In this document: positions 28,300-35,914 of the stretch, one piece after another | Layout: each line of letters begins with the position of its first letter | Position numbering within the stretch: the stretch's first letter is position 1 | Assembly: GCA_013376985.1 (NCBI GenBank) | Contig: JACABB010000002.1 | Span: 56,309-120,308 of the forward strand | Length of the DNA: 64,000 nt | Reading direction: 5' to 3' | Source of the DNA: Bacteroidales bacterium | GTDB lineage: Bacteria > Bacteroidota > Bacteroidia > Bacteroidales > Tenuifilaceae | Notes under the pieces: model-generated | What the model saw: the letters and a program-made list of their open reading frames with translations, nothing else | Databases searched by the model: none | What the model was told of the DNA's origin: nothing | Translations under genes and position numbers: made by a program

Positions 28300-28404
28300 G
28301 AATTAAATGAATTAAAATAGAGATTATGAATGGGTATTTAATATAAATTTTTTTCTAAATTTCAATTTGATTGAATATAAAATACTTACCAAAATATTTA
28401 TTGC

Positions 28405-28435
28405 TAAAAAACCTGCCATTTTTTTCTTGGCAGGT
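28405..28435 (-). terminator. Rho-independent terminator after clpP
   Basis: ACCTGCCA (28411-28418) pairs with TGGCAGGT (28428-28435). On the minus strand the stem is followed by a T6 run. It ends the clpP transcript before the exporter gene. Confidence 0.8.
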
Positions 28436-28460
28436 CTAAAAAATGCAATATCATTAAAAA

Positions 28461-29144
28461 TTATTTATTATCAATTCTCACCAATACCTCATCAATCATA
28501 CCATAATCCTTTGCTTCCTGAGCAGTCATCCAGTAATCACGATCGGAATCTTTTTGAATTTTTTCAAATGGGTTACCTGAATGCTTAGCAACTATATTGT
28601 ATAACTCGTCACGTAACTTTAAAATCTCGCGCGTTGTGATTTCAATATCTGAGGCTTGACCTTCTGCTCCACCCATCGGTTGATGAATCATTACTCTTGA
28701 ATGTGGAAGAGCTGTTCGTTTACCGTTTGCACCGGCGGTGAGTAATACAGCTCCCATTGATGCAGCCATGCCTGTACAAATTGTTGCCACATCGGAACTG
28801 ATATATTGCATTGTATCATAAATACCTAACCCAGCATAAACAGAACCGCCAGGTGTATTAAGGTAAATTTGAATATCCTTGGACGGATCCGAAGATTCAA
28901 GAAAAAGGAGCTGAGCTTGAATAATATTAGCCACATCGTCATTTATTGGAACGCCTAAGAATATTATCCTATCCATCATAAGGCGCGAGAAAACATCCAT
29001 CGTTGCAATATTGAGTTGGCGCTCCTCAATGATAGTTGGCGATATGTAGTTACCTTGCATAGATTGAAAATTATGCAGTGTTAAACTGCTAATTCCACGA
29101 TGCCTGATGGCATACTTTTCGAATTCACTATTCTTTTGGCTCAT
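28461..29144 (-). CDS. clpP: ATP-dependent Clp protease proteolytic subunit
   Basis: Serine peptidase that forms the tetradecameric chamber of ClpXP. The catalytic serine is S129 in GMAASMG and the histidine is H154 in [11 protein letters not shown] short N-terminal propeptide is present. Length (227 aa) is slightly long, as in other Bacteroidota. tig lies immediately upstream on the same strand, the conserved tig-clpP order, but clpX is displaced about 7.5 kb away. Confidence 0.96.
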   Translation of the reverse strand: MSQKNSEFEKYAIRHRGISSLTLHNFQSMQGNYISPTIIEERQLNIATMDVFSRLMMDRIIFLGVPINDDVANIIQAQLLFLESSDPSKDIQIYLNTPGGSVYAGLGIYDTMQYISSDVATICTGMAASMGAVLLTAGANGKRTALPHSRVMIHQPMGGAEGQASDIEITTREILKLRDELYNIVAKHSGNPFEKIQKDSDRDYWMTAQEAKDYGMIDEVLVRIDNK

Positions 29145-29197
29145 ATAGTATTGTTTTTATTTTAAAGATTTCTAGAAATTTTTATCCGATGTAAACT

Positions 29198-29205
29198 CAA
29201 AGATA
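29198..29205 (-). promoter_or_regulatory. Promoter -7 element TATCTTTG for clpP
   Basis: Exact TAnnTTTG match 54 nt upstream of the clpP ATG, downstream of the tig terminator, so clpP can be transcribed alone. Confidence 0.5.
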
Positions 29206-29261
29206 AACCCTTTTTTTGAATGTTGGTTTTTAAATAACAGCAATGAGGTTAAATAGTTTTT

Positions 29262-29294
29262 AAAAAAAGACCGATAGATTTATCTCTATCGGTC
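29262..29294 (-). terminator. Rho-independent terminator after tig
   Basis: GACCGATAG (29269-29277) pairs with CTATCGGTC (29286-29294). On the minus strand a T7 run follows. Confidence 0.85.
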
Positions 29295-29316
29295 CAATTA
29301 TATTAATCAACAATTT

Positions 29317-30651
29317 TTATTTAAGATTATTAAACTCATCGGTGGTTACTTCTTTTTCATCAAGTTTAATGGCCTCTCTTATCACTGCAACAGCCTTATC
29401 TTCAATAATTTTTTCTTGAATTCTTCGTTTCTCTCCCTCTTTCTTCAAAATGTTATCGGCATAGCTAACTAAATACTCATCGGGCATTTGGTTCATACCG
29501 TAAGATGCAAATTGATTACGTGCAAAATTCATGGCAAATCCGTGAATTTCTTCCTCCGTAACAGTTAGGTTGTTCTCCGTAGCAACCTTATCCCGAATTA
29601 GCTGCCACTTCAAATCTTTTTCAAACATAGGGAATTCGGTCTCGATCTGCTCACGCGTATGTTTCCCTTCGTTTACGGCAACTAACCAACGAATTAGAAA
29701 ATCTTTTGGGAGTTCAATTTTGAACTTGTCAATTAATTTATCTTTTAAATCAATTAAAAAGCGGTAGTCGCTTTCGTGTACAAGGTTTTTGCTTATCTCC
29801 TCATTCAATTTGCTGTTGAACTCTTCTAATGTATTTACATAAACTTTATTGAAAAAATCTTCGTTAAGTTCTGCTTTTTCAAAAGTTAAAGTCTCTGTTA
29901 TTGTTAACTGAAATAGGGATTCAACATTAACTAATTTTTCTTTTGAAACATGTAGTAATGCAGCTCTATCAGCAACATTTGGAAATGATTTTAAGGCATC
30001 AATGGTTACAACATCACCAACTTTTAGACCAATTAACTTTTTCTTCTCATCCTCATCAGCAACTAAAGCAATTGAGATTGAAGCACCTTCAACAAAAACG
30101 CCATCTTCCTTAGGAGATTCATCAGAATTAAGTTCATTTAAGGTTGCTTTAACCAAATCATTTTCTGCAGTAATTTCTACGGGTTTGTAACTTCCATTCC
30201 TACGACGATAGCTATCGGAGTATATTTCGCGAAGTTTATCGTCAACTTTAATCGTATAGTAAGGAATTTTATCGCGTTTACTAACCTTGAATTCAAATTC
30301 AGGAACCAAGCCAAGATCGAATGCAAATTCAAAATTTTCCTCTGCATCCCAATCTATTGGCTTTTGTTGTTCACTTGGCAATGGTTCGCCAAGGATATTC
30401 AACTTTTGTTCGACAAGGTACTTAGAAAGTGATTCAGAGATTAATTTATTTACCTCATCTACCAGAATAGGTTTACGATACAATTTATTGATAAGGGATG
30501 TTGGAGCGTGACCTGGCCTAAAGCCTTTAATCGCAGCCTTTTTACGGTAGTCCTTCAGTGTCTCCTCAACTTTAGGATCATAGTCTGTCTTATCAATTTT
30601 AACTCTTAGCACTGCGTTCAGCGCATCTATTTCTTCCTTTAAAATATTCAT
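29317..30651 (-). CDS. tig: Trigger factor (ribosome-associated chaperone)
   Basis: A 444-residue chaperone that binds nascent chains at the ribosome exit. The ribosome-binding N-terminal domain carries the signature GFRPGHAP at about 43-50. A central PPIase-like domain is divergent, as usual in Bacteroidota, and a helical C-terminal domain follows. Start ATG. It has a consensus promoter and is followed by its own terminator and then clpP. Confidence 0.93.
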   Translation of the reverse strand: MNILKEEIDALNAVLRVKIDKTDYDPKVEETLKDYRKKAAIKGFRPGHAPTSLINKLYRKPILVDEVNKLISESLSKYLVEQKLNILGEPLPSEQQKPIDWDAEENFEFAFDLGLVPEFEFKVSKRDKIPYYTIKVDDKLREIYSDSYRRRNGSYKPVEITAENDLVKATLNELNSDESPKEDGVFVEGASISIALVADEDEKKKLIGLKVGDVVTIDALKSFPNVADRAALLHVSKEKLVNVESLFQLTITETLTFEKAELNEDFFNKVYVNTLEEFNSKLNEEISKNLVHESDYRFLIDLKDKLIDKFKIELPKDFLIRWLVAVNEGKHTREQIETEFPMFEKDLKWQLIRDKVATENNLTVTEEEIHGFAMNFARNQFASYGMNQMPDEYLVSYADNILKKEGEKRRIQEKIIEDKAVAVIREAIKLDEKEVTTDEFNNLK

Positions 30652-30783
30652 TAACTAATTCATTTAGATTACTTAACTTAAATTTGTAATAAATGATTTA
30701 AACCTGTTCAAAAAATCAGTGACAAAACATTGTAAAATCTTTATCATTCTGAAATACAGTTTTGTAATCATTTTCAAAGCTGA

Positions 30784-30815
30784 CAAAGGTAGAAAAATGA
30801 GATATAAGAAACAAA
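30784..30815 (-). promoter_or_regulatory. Promoter of tig: TTTG, 20-nt spacer, TACCTTTG
   Basis: On the minus strand TTTG (30815-30812) is followed after 20 bases by TACCTTTG (30791-30784), a full match to the Bacteroidota -33/-7 layout. Confidence 0.75.
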
Positions 30816-30885
30816 TGATAAAAAAATGATTTATTTGATCATTTTTTTATTATCACAACCATTTGATTTTCTAATTTTTAATAAC

Positions 30886-30949
30886 TTTTTTCACAATTTG
30901 TGAAAAAAACTGTGTCACCTTTTATAGTTTATGGAATATATAGATGAAG
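30886..30949 (+). promoter_or_regulatory. Conserved 65-bp element, copy 2, upstream of the TPR/LytTR operon
   Basis: Same order as the copy at 23957-24021: T6, 11 variable bases, A7C, TGTGTCAC (30911-30918), CTTTTATAGTTT, TGGAATATATA and ATGAAG. Two single-base gaps are needed to align the copies. Here the 11 variable bases make the T- and A-tracts part of a perfect 11-bp palindrome (arms 30886-30896 and 30898-30908), a feature missing in copy 1. The -7-like sequence is TAGTTTAT, weaker than in copy 1. Confidence 0.7.
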
Positions 30950-31184
30950 AGCGTGTTTATTAAGAATTTTAAAGATGTTTGCAAAGAATGAAATTAAAAG
31001 GAATTTTTAATTTTAATACATAAAATGGGTTATTAAATTGTTTAATAGATATTTAATTTTATCTTATTATTCTTGAATCTATAAGGTAAATAATTTTTCA
31101 AGTTTCAACTTAAAAACTCAAGCAATAATCAAACCAAGAAATAAACAATTAACAAAGTTCCAGAAAATTAATAAATCAAAACCA

Positions 31185-31955
31185 ATGATTGATAGAAACA
31201 CTCAACGATTAATTGAAAAGCTAATAGATGGCTCAATTAGTAAGAAAGAGGGTCAAACTCTATCGAGTAAAATTGAAACGGACGTTTCATTAAAACGAGA
31301 ATTTGAACTTAGAAAGGAACTAGAAACAATTGTTGCTGAAGAAGAATTTTTTCAACTAAGACAAAAACTTCAATTAGTTGCTGCTTCGACTTCTAATTCT
31401 CTAGTTAGGAAAGGTTCTACCTTTAATAAAATTAGTGTTAGGAAATATTTGTACTATGCTGCCACTTTTTCTGGTATTGCTTTAGGAGGATGGGGTGCTT
31501 TAACATTGACACATAAAACGACTGATCCAACAAACATTTATCTTGAAAATTTTCAGCCTTATCCAGCAGTTACTGTAGTCCGTTCTGGGGGTGAATTAAA
31601 TTTAGATAGTATCTTTTTTAGTGCAATGTTATCTTACCAAAGAGGAGATTACAATTCAGCAATCGTTGATTTCAGAAAAGTTATCGAGATTAACCCGAAT
31701 GCATTTACTGTTCAATTTTATTTAGGGATTACCTATATGGAATTGCTTGACTTTGAAAAAGCGCATGAAAATCTTATGGTAGTTGCAAAGTCAAATTCTC
31801 TTTTTCGAGATCAAGCACTTTGGTATTGTGGGCTTTGCTATCTGGGTGAATTTAAGGTTGAAAAAGCGAAAACGATTTTTTCAAACTTATCAAATTCAAC
31901 CTCTCCCCTTGGGCAAAAGGCAACAAAACTTCTTAGCGATTTATCTAATGAATAA
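31185..31955 (+). CDS. Single-span membrane protein with periplasmic TPR repeats (anti-sigma-like topology)
   Basis: A 256-residue protein. Residues 1-85 are charged and helical (RLIEKLIDGSISKKE at the start), resembling the cytoplasmic ends of Bacteroidota anti-sigma and sensor proteins but without a zinc-binding motif. One membrane helix spans 88-108. The C-terminal part holds two or three TPR units, for example AMLSYQRGDYNSAIVDFRKVIEINP, here quoted in part as SYQRGDYNSAIVDF. By topology the TPRs face the periplasm. The LytTR gene follows 82 bases downstream, and the conserved 65-bp element lies upstream. Its partner is unknown: the CHAT-TPR protein or an exported peptide are both conceivable. 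Confidence 0.68.
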   Translation: MIDRNTQRLIEKLIDGSISKKEGQTLSSKIETDVSLKREFELRKELETIVAEEEFFQLRQKLQLVAASTSNSLVRKGSTFNKISVRKYLYYAATFSGIALGGWGALTLTHKTTDPTNIYLENFQPYPAVTVVRSGGELNLDSIFFSAMLSYQRGDYNSAIVDFRKVIEINPNAFTVQFYLGITYMELLDFEKAHENLMVVAKSNSLFRDQALWYCGLCYLGEFKVEKAKTIFSNLSNSTSPLGQKATKLLSDLSNE

Positions 31956-32037
31956 AATATTTTCAAGAAAACGAATTAATAATTAACGGTTTTGGAACCG
32001 ATTTTCCATAACTGAACAATAAATTACCATTACCGCC

Positions 32038-32406
32038 ATGAAAACAGAATTACTCGAAAGTGTTAAGGAACGAGAAAAAGATCTAGCATCTTTTATCCTA
32101 AACAAAAGCTATGAAAGAATTAATTACTTTGAGTCTGATGGGATTTTAACCTACATCGTTCTAGAAGATGGTTCACGTGTTAAAATTGACTTGTTTTTAC
32201 ATCAACTCGAAAAAGTATTATCCCCAAAAGTTTTTTACAGGTGTGGATGGTCTTTCATCGTTAACCTTACAAAGATTCATGAATACTGGGTATTAGAATA
32301 TCCTTTCTTGGTAATGGAAAATGGAGAAATTATACCAGTTCCTCAATCAGAAAAAGATGCAATTGGTGGTTTAATTTCAAGAGAACTGATAATGAGGAAG
32401 GAATAG
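32038..32406 (+). CDS. Stand-alone LytTR DNA-binding domain protein
   Basis: A 122-residue protein made almost entirely of a LytTR domain. It has RINYFESDGILTYIVLEDG and then LHQLEKVLSPKVFYRCGWSFIVNLTKI, quoted here only for its F-x-R-x-x-x-S-x-I-V-N core, the conserved signature. There is no receiver domain or membrane segment. LytTR regulators such as AgrA and ComE often control peptide-signalling genes. It is probably co-transcribed with the upstream TPR membrane protein, a gene pair whose leader shares the 65-bp element with the double-glycine peptide gene. Direct binding to that element is a hypothesis. Confidence 0.82.
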   Translation: MKTELLESVKEREKDLASFILNKSYERINYFESDGILTYIVLEDGSRVKIDLFLHQLEKVLSPKVFYRCGWSFIVNLTKIHEYWVLEYPFLVMENGEIIPVPQSEKDAIGGLISRELIMRKE

Positions 32407-32519
32407 GTTCTTCTTTAATATGATTAAGTCTTTACTTCTATTAAACACAATTAGAGGAAAGAGTTTTTATGCTTACTATTTGAGAAATAGTATATACTAT
32501 GTAAATAATTAATATAAAA

Positions 32520-34106
32520 TTATTCGGGTTTAACAAATTCTGTTTTTGTTTTTATTCGCGATAACGCCTGATTGATTTTTTCTTCAGGCGTTATTATATT
32601 ATAATTCCCCCAAAATGATTCATCAAAACTAAATTTAGAGTCAACAAGTATTGCACTTGTTTTAAAAATCTCATCCCTGTTGAATTTAACTACATTAAAT
32701 GTGTCAATTTGACAACTAGCAAGTTCCAAGAAAACTTGAAAATCGTTGGAAAAAAGGTGATATCGTTTTTTATATCTAATGCTTAAATCGCCACGAATAT
32801 GGTTGATATAGTATTTCCCATTCCAAAAACTATAATAAATTGTATAAAATATTTTTTCAGGTGTTACATTAAACTTTCTGCTTTTCTTTACAATAAAAAG
32901 ATCATCAGCGTTCTTTAAATATCTTGGATTTACCTCAAAATCAGCTTTAAGTATGGCGAAATTCTCCACATCAATGTATAGGTTTCCTTTGAAGAGAGGT
33001 TCAGTAACATTTTCTTTCTGCTCAAATGCTATTACATAAACGTTACGTGAGTCCAATGAAACAATGTCCTCCTTTGAATAGTTATAACTATCCATATAAT
33101 CAGGATCAATAAAATCAGGAATGTTTTTGACTAAATCTAAAGTCAAACAACTCCTTATTCCTGCTTTGATTTTAAGCACCAAGGTATCGTTCTGATCTAT
33201 ATTAACAATTTTTCTAGATTTAAGAAGTTTAACCTGATCCGACTCAAAGATTCGAAAATATGGCGATTTATAAATATTCATAACCGCCTCAGAATAGTTT
33301 AAATATTTGCCATTCTTTAAAACACCCTCTCTATAAAAACTTGTGATATAAACTGGTTCATTAGTATAGTTTAGAGAACGATTACGAAAAGCTTTATAGA
33401 CAATATCTCGTGAATCAATGTTCCTAATAATTACTTCTTGAATAGATATATATTCCGTCTCTAAGTAAATATCGACCTTATGCTCTATAAGCAAACTTAT
33501 TGGAATATTCTGACTCTTATACCCAAGATGTGATATTGTTAATGATACATTTTTTAGATACGAAGGTATTCTCAATGTAAAAAACCCATCATAATTACTA
33601 ACCGTCCCAATACTTTTTTCAGAAATACCAACCGCGACAAAGGGTAATGGCTTTTTTGTTGTTTTATCAAGTATTTGACCATTAATACTAATAAACATTG
33701 TAGAATCTTTTTTCACTGATACGGTTTCAATCTTTTGACCCCCTTTTTTATAAATTAAAATATGTTTCTCAATTACTTTAAAATCCAGAGTATTATCATC
33801 AAGTATTTCGTAAATAACTTGTTTGAGTGGTTTATTATCCGCACGAAGAGTTATTACTTTATCATTATCAACAAGCCTACTATCGTAAATAAAAAAGCAT
33901 CCTGTAACATCTGTAATTTGACCTAAAAGGTTATAAATAGTGTTCTTTTGATCCTTTATTGAAATTTTCTGATCCAAAACAGATTCTTGTGCACAAGCTT
34001 GATTTATTGAATTTCCTAAAAACAAAAAAAGCAGAGATACCGAAATTATTCGGTAAAAAACTGCTTTTTGAATTGCATCCAATTCCAATAAATTTCTATT
34101 TTTCAA
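32520..34106 (-). CDS. STN-domain and carboxypeptidase-regulatory-like domain protein without a TonB-receptor barrel
   Basis: An exported protein of 528 aa. A signal peptide ends near residue 39 (NQACA). An STN (secretin/TonB short N-terminal) domain spans about 45-118, and a CarboxypepD_reg-like beta-sandwich about 138-220 (GTVSNYDGFFTL). A 300-residue region is shared with the protein at 35915-37177, ending in FDESFWGNYNIITPEEKI. There is no beta-barrel. It starts at a TTG overlapping the end of fecR by 11 bases. No ATG is available near the signal peptide. STN domains usually signal to FecR-type anti-sigma factors, and the FecR and sigma genes lie directly upstream, so this may be the sensor of that system. 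Confidence 0.75.
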   Translation of the reverse strand: MKNRNLLELDAIQKAVFYRIISVSLLFLFLGNSINQACAQESVLDQKISIKDQKNTIYNLLGQITDVTGCFFIYDSRLVDNDKVITLRADNKPLKQVIYEILDDNTLDFKVIEKHILIYKKGGQKIETVSVKKDSTMFISINGQILDKTTKKPLPFVAVGISEKSIGTVSNYDGFFTLRIPSYLKNVSLTISHLGYKSQNIPISLLIEHKVDIYLETEYISIQEVIIRNIDSRDIVYKAFRNRSLNYTNEPVYITSFYREGVLKNGKYLNYSEAVMNIYKSPYFRIFESDQVKLLKSRKIVNIDQNDTLVLKIKAGIRSCLTLDLVKNIPDFIDPDYMDSYNYSKEDIVSLDSRNVYVIAFEQKENVTEPLFKGNLYIDVENFAILKADFEVNPRYLKNADDLFIVKKSRKFNVTPEKIFYTIYYSFWNGKYYINHIRGDLSIRYKKRYHLFSNDFQVFLELASCQIDTFNVVKFNRDEIFKTSAILVDSKFSFDESFWGNYNIITPEEKINQALSRIKTKTEFVKPE

Positions 34107-35139
34107 CAGGTTTTATAATTATGGTTGAGTCAGAGCCTTCCTTAGCTTCTAAATTAAGCGATAAGCAAATAAGTTCGGTTATAGTTTTGAGTGAATTATT
34201 GTAAAAAGTAACAGTTAATTTTCTTTCCCCAAGTATTTGGTTTTGGAGTTGAATATTGGTTTTATAGTTTTTATTAATAATATTAATAATATTGCATAAT
34301 GATTCATCTTTAAACTGCATCCTTTGTGTTTTCCAGGAAAAATAGGCTGTATTATTATAAACCATTTTAATAAGATGATTGTTACTGGTTGAAATCTTCT
34401 CTCCAGGAAGTACAATCTGTGTTTGAGAGGGATCACTCTTTAATGTAACCCGAACCTTTCCTCTCTCAACTAAAAGTTCAAATTGATTACTATTCTCTGT
34501 TTTAACATTAAAAGCGGTACCTAAAACTTCAACTATAACTTTTTCAGTTTCGATTTTAAAAGGTTTTTTAGGATTTGGTGTGATATCGAAAAAAGCCTCT
34601 CCTTTTAGGTTGACTTTTCTTTCTTTCGCATCAAATTCTGAGGGGTATGAGAAGGTAGTATTATTTGCCAAATAAACGACCGATCCATCTGTAAGTGTTT
34701 GGATTAATGTATTAGAATCGCTACCTGTTTGTAAGCTTATCAGGTTGTTATTATTTCTGGTAATTGAATAAAAAGAAAGGCCTGCAATAATAATCAATAC
34801 AGTAATTGAAGCTGCCCACTTGGTCCAAGTAGGAATTATTCTATGCTCAACAATTCTATTCTCAGGAATTAAATCTTCCACACTCAATCGATTGTAGAGT
34901 GTTTGCCAACCTTTATTGGTATCAATTTTTTCCTTTTTTTGGTAACCGCCTATTTGCTCCCACTGTTTCTTCATCTCCTCAATAAGGTTTTTGTTTTCAG
35001 GGAAAATTTCGATCTGTTTTTCGAATTGAAAAACCTCTTCATTGCTCATCTCTCCTGCAAAATATCTAGCAATGAGTTCGAAATCTTTTGTGTTATTTAT
35101 ATTTAGTTTCATAGTAGTCTTTGTTAATCCGTTTAGCAT
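34096..35139 (-). CDS. FecR family anti-sigma factor with DUF4974 domain
   Basis: An inner-membrane regulator of the adjacent ECF sigma factor. The cytoplasmic N-terminus has LIARYFAGEMSNEE. A transmembrane segment lies at about 107-126, and a periplasmic FecR domain (about 140-260) contains GEAFFDITPNPKKPF and VEVLGTAFNVKT. A C-terminal DUF4974 domain (about 270-345) follows. The first ATG overlaps the sigma gene by 7 bases; a second ATG at 35112 (MKLNINN) is an equally plausible start. The order sigma-FecR-STN protein follows the Bacteroidota surface-signalling layout. Confidence 0.9.
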   Translation of the reverse strand: MLNGLTKTTMKLNINNTKDFELIARYFAGEMSNEEVFQFEKQIEIFPENKNLIEEMKKQWEQIGGYQKKEKIDTNKGWQTLYNRLSVEDLIPENRIVEHRIIPTWTKWAASITVLIIIAGLSFYSITRNNNNLISLQTGSDSNTLIQTLTDGSVVYLANNTTFSYPSEFDAKERKVNLKGEAFFDITPNPKKPFKIETEKVIVEVLGTAFNVKTENSNQFELLVERGKVRVTLKSDPSQTQIVLPGEKISTSNNHLIKMVYNNTAYFSWKTQRMQFKDESLCNIINIINKNYKTNIQLQNQILGERKLTVTFYNNSLKTITELICLSLNLEAKEGSDSTIIIKPVEK

Positions 35140-35687
35140 ATCAACTCATTGTAGTGTTTCAAATTTTTTCGAAAAAGTTGTAAGGCCTTACCCATATTTG
35201 CTTCAACGGTTTTTATAGAAATTGATAACTTCTCAGCAATTTCATTATATTTTAACCCCTCGAATCGGCTTAGCTTAAAAATTTGGCAACATCTTTCGGG
35301 TAATTCGTTTAATGTTGCCTCAATAATCTCATTTAATTCGCTTACTTCAAGTTCATTTGTCTCTAAAAACACCTCTGAACTATTCACATCTTTAAAGTTT
35401 TGCTCGTATTTTTTTACAACTCTTAAATGTTCCAAGTACTTTAATGAATTATTTCGTATTGCACGAAACATGTAGGATTTTATAGAAATCTGAATATTCA
35501 TTGTATGCCTATTCTTCCAATAGTTATAGAAAAATTCTTGGACTATTTCTTCGGCCAAATCCATATCCTTAAGAAACCTAAATGCATAATGACAAAGCGG
35601 CGAATAGTATGATTTAAAAAGCATTTCAAATTCTTTTAAATCGTCCTGTTTTATTCTTGTCTGTTTCAAAAATCCCGCTAGTTGCAT
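35133..35687 (-). CDS. ECF-type RNA polymerase sigma factor (FecI-like)
   Basis: A sigma-70 family protein of 184 aa with region 2 (MLFKSYYSPLCHYAFRFL, DLAEEIVQEFFYNYW) and region 4 (LPERCCQIFKLSRFEGLKYNEI, then an HTH with SIKTVEANMGKAL). It is quoted in pieces. It lacks region 3, typical of ECF factors of the Bacteroidota FecI group. It is translationally coupled with the FecR gene (overlapping ends). The upstream region contains TACCTTTA but not the 65-bp element. Confidence 0.92.
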   Translation of the reverse strand: MQLAGFLKQTRIKQDDLKEFEMLFKSYYSPLCHYAFRFLKDMDLAEEIVQEFFYNYWKNRHTMNIQISIKSYMFRAIRNNSLKYLEHLRVVKKYEQNFKDVNSSEVFLETNELEVSELNEIIEATLNELPERCCQIFKLSRFEGLKYNEIAEKLSISIKTVEANMGKALQLFRKNLKHYNELIC

Positions 35688-35757
35688 TGTACGTTGTAAT
35701 GTTTGTTATTTGTAAAGGTAATTCTTTTATATTATTTGGTAAAAAAACATTGTAAAA

Positions 35758-35891
35758 GCTATCCCGTTAAACCGTTCTAATTCTGAAAACTCAACTGAAA
35801 AACCCACCTGCATTGTAATTTGTTTCGTTTTACTTATCAGGTGGGGTTAACTATCACTTTTCCATACGCTTTATTTGTTTAACGAGATAGC
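35758..35891. repeat. Nested inverted repeats with a terminator-like inner stem
   Basis: An outer pair, GCTATCCCGTTAAAC (35758-35772) and GTTTAACGAGATAGC (35877-35891), matches at 14 of 15 positions. Inside it CCCACCTG (35803-35810) pairs with CAGGTGGG (35838-35845). On the minus strand the inner stem is followed by a T5 run, so it can serve as a terminator for the gene ending at 35915. The long outer repeat is more than a terminator needs and could be a small mobile or structured element. Confidence 0.55.
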
Positions 35892-35914
35892 CTTAATTTA
35901 AAATTAATTTTGAA

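Larger units (their letters stand above)
30652..31184. other. Long divergent intergenic region between tig and the TPR/LytTR operon
   Basis: This 533-base gap contains the tig promoter on the minus strand, an 11-bp palindrome and the second copy of the 65-bp element. It then continues as a long leader of about 235 bases before the ATG at 31185. A 15-codon frame at 30944-30991 (MKSVFIKNFKDVCKE) has no double-glycine motif and is not called. No other gene was seen. Confidence 0.6.

Noticed and set aside
30924-30932. LytTR half-site (ATAGTTTAT) in the shared element
   Set aside because: It resembles a half-site, but there is no second copy at the usual 21-22 base step, so direct binding cannot be claimed from sequence.
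30944-30991. 15-codon frame just inside element copy 2 (MKSVFIKNFKDVCKE), considered as a second exported peptide
   Set aside because: It has no double-glycine motif, begins within the conserved element, and has no counterpart after copy 1.
32170-32190. parS-like sequence TGGTTCACGTGTTAAA inside the LytTR gene (12 of 16 to the general parS consensus); a weaker one near 5464
   Set aside because: Mismatches fall in both arms, the sites are in coding sequence, and one CACGTG core with partial arms is expected by chance.
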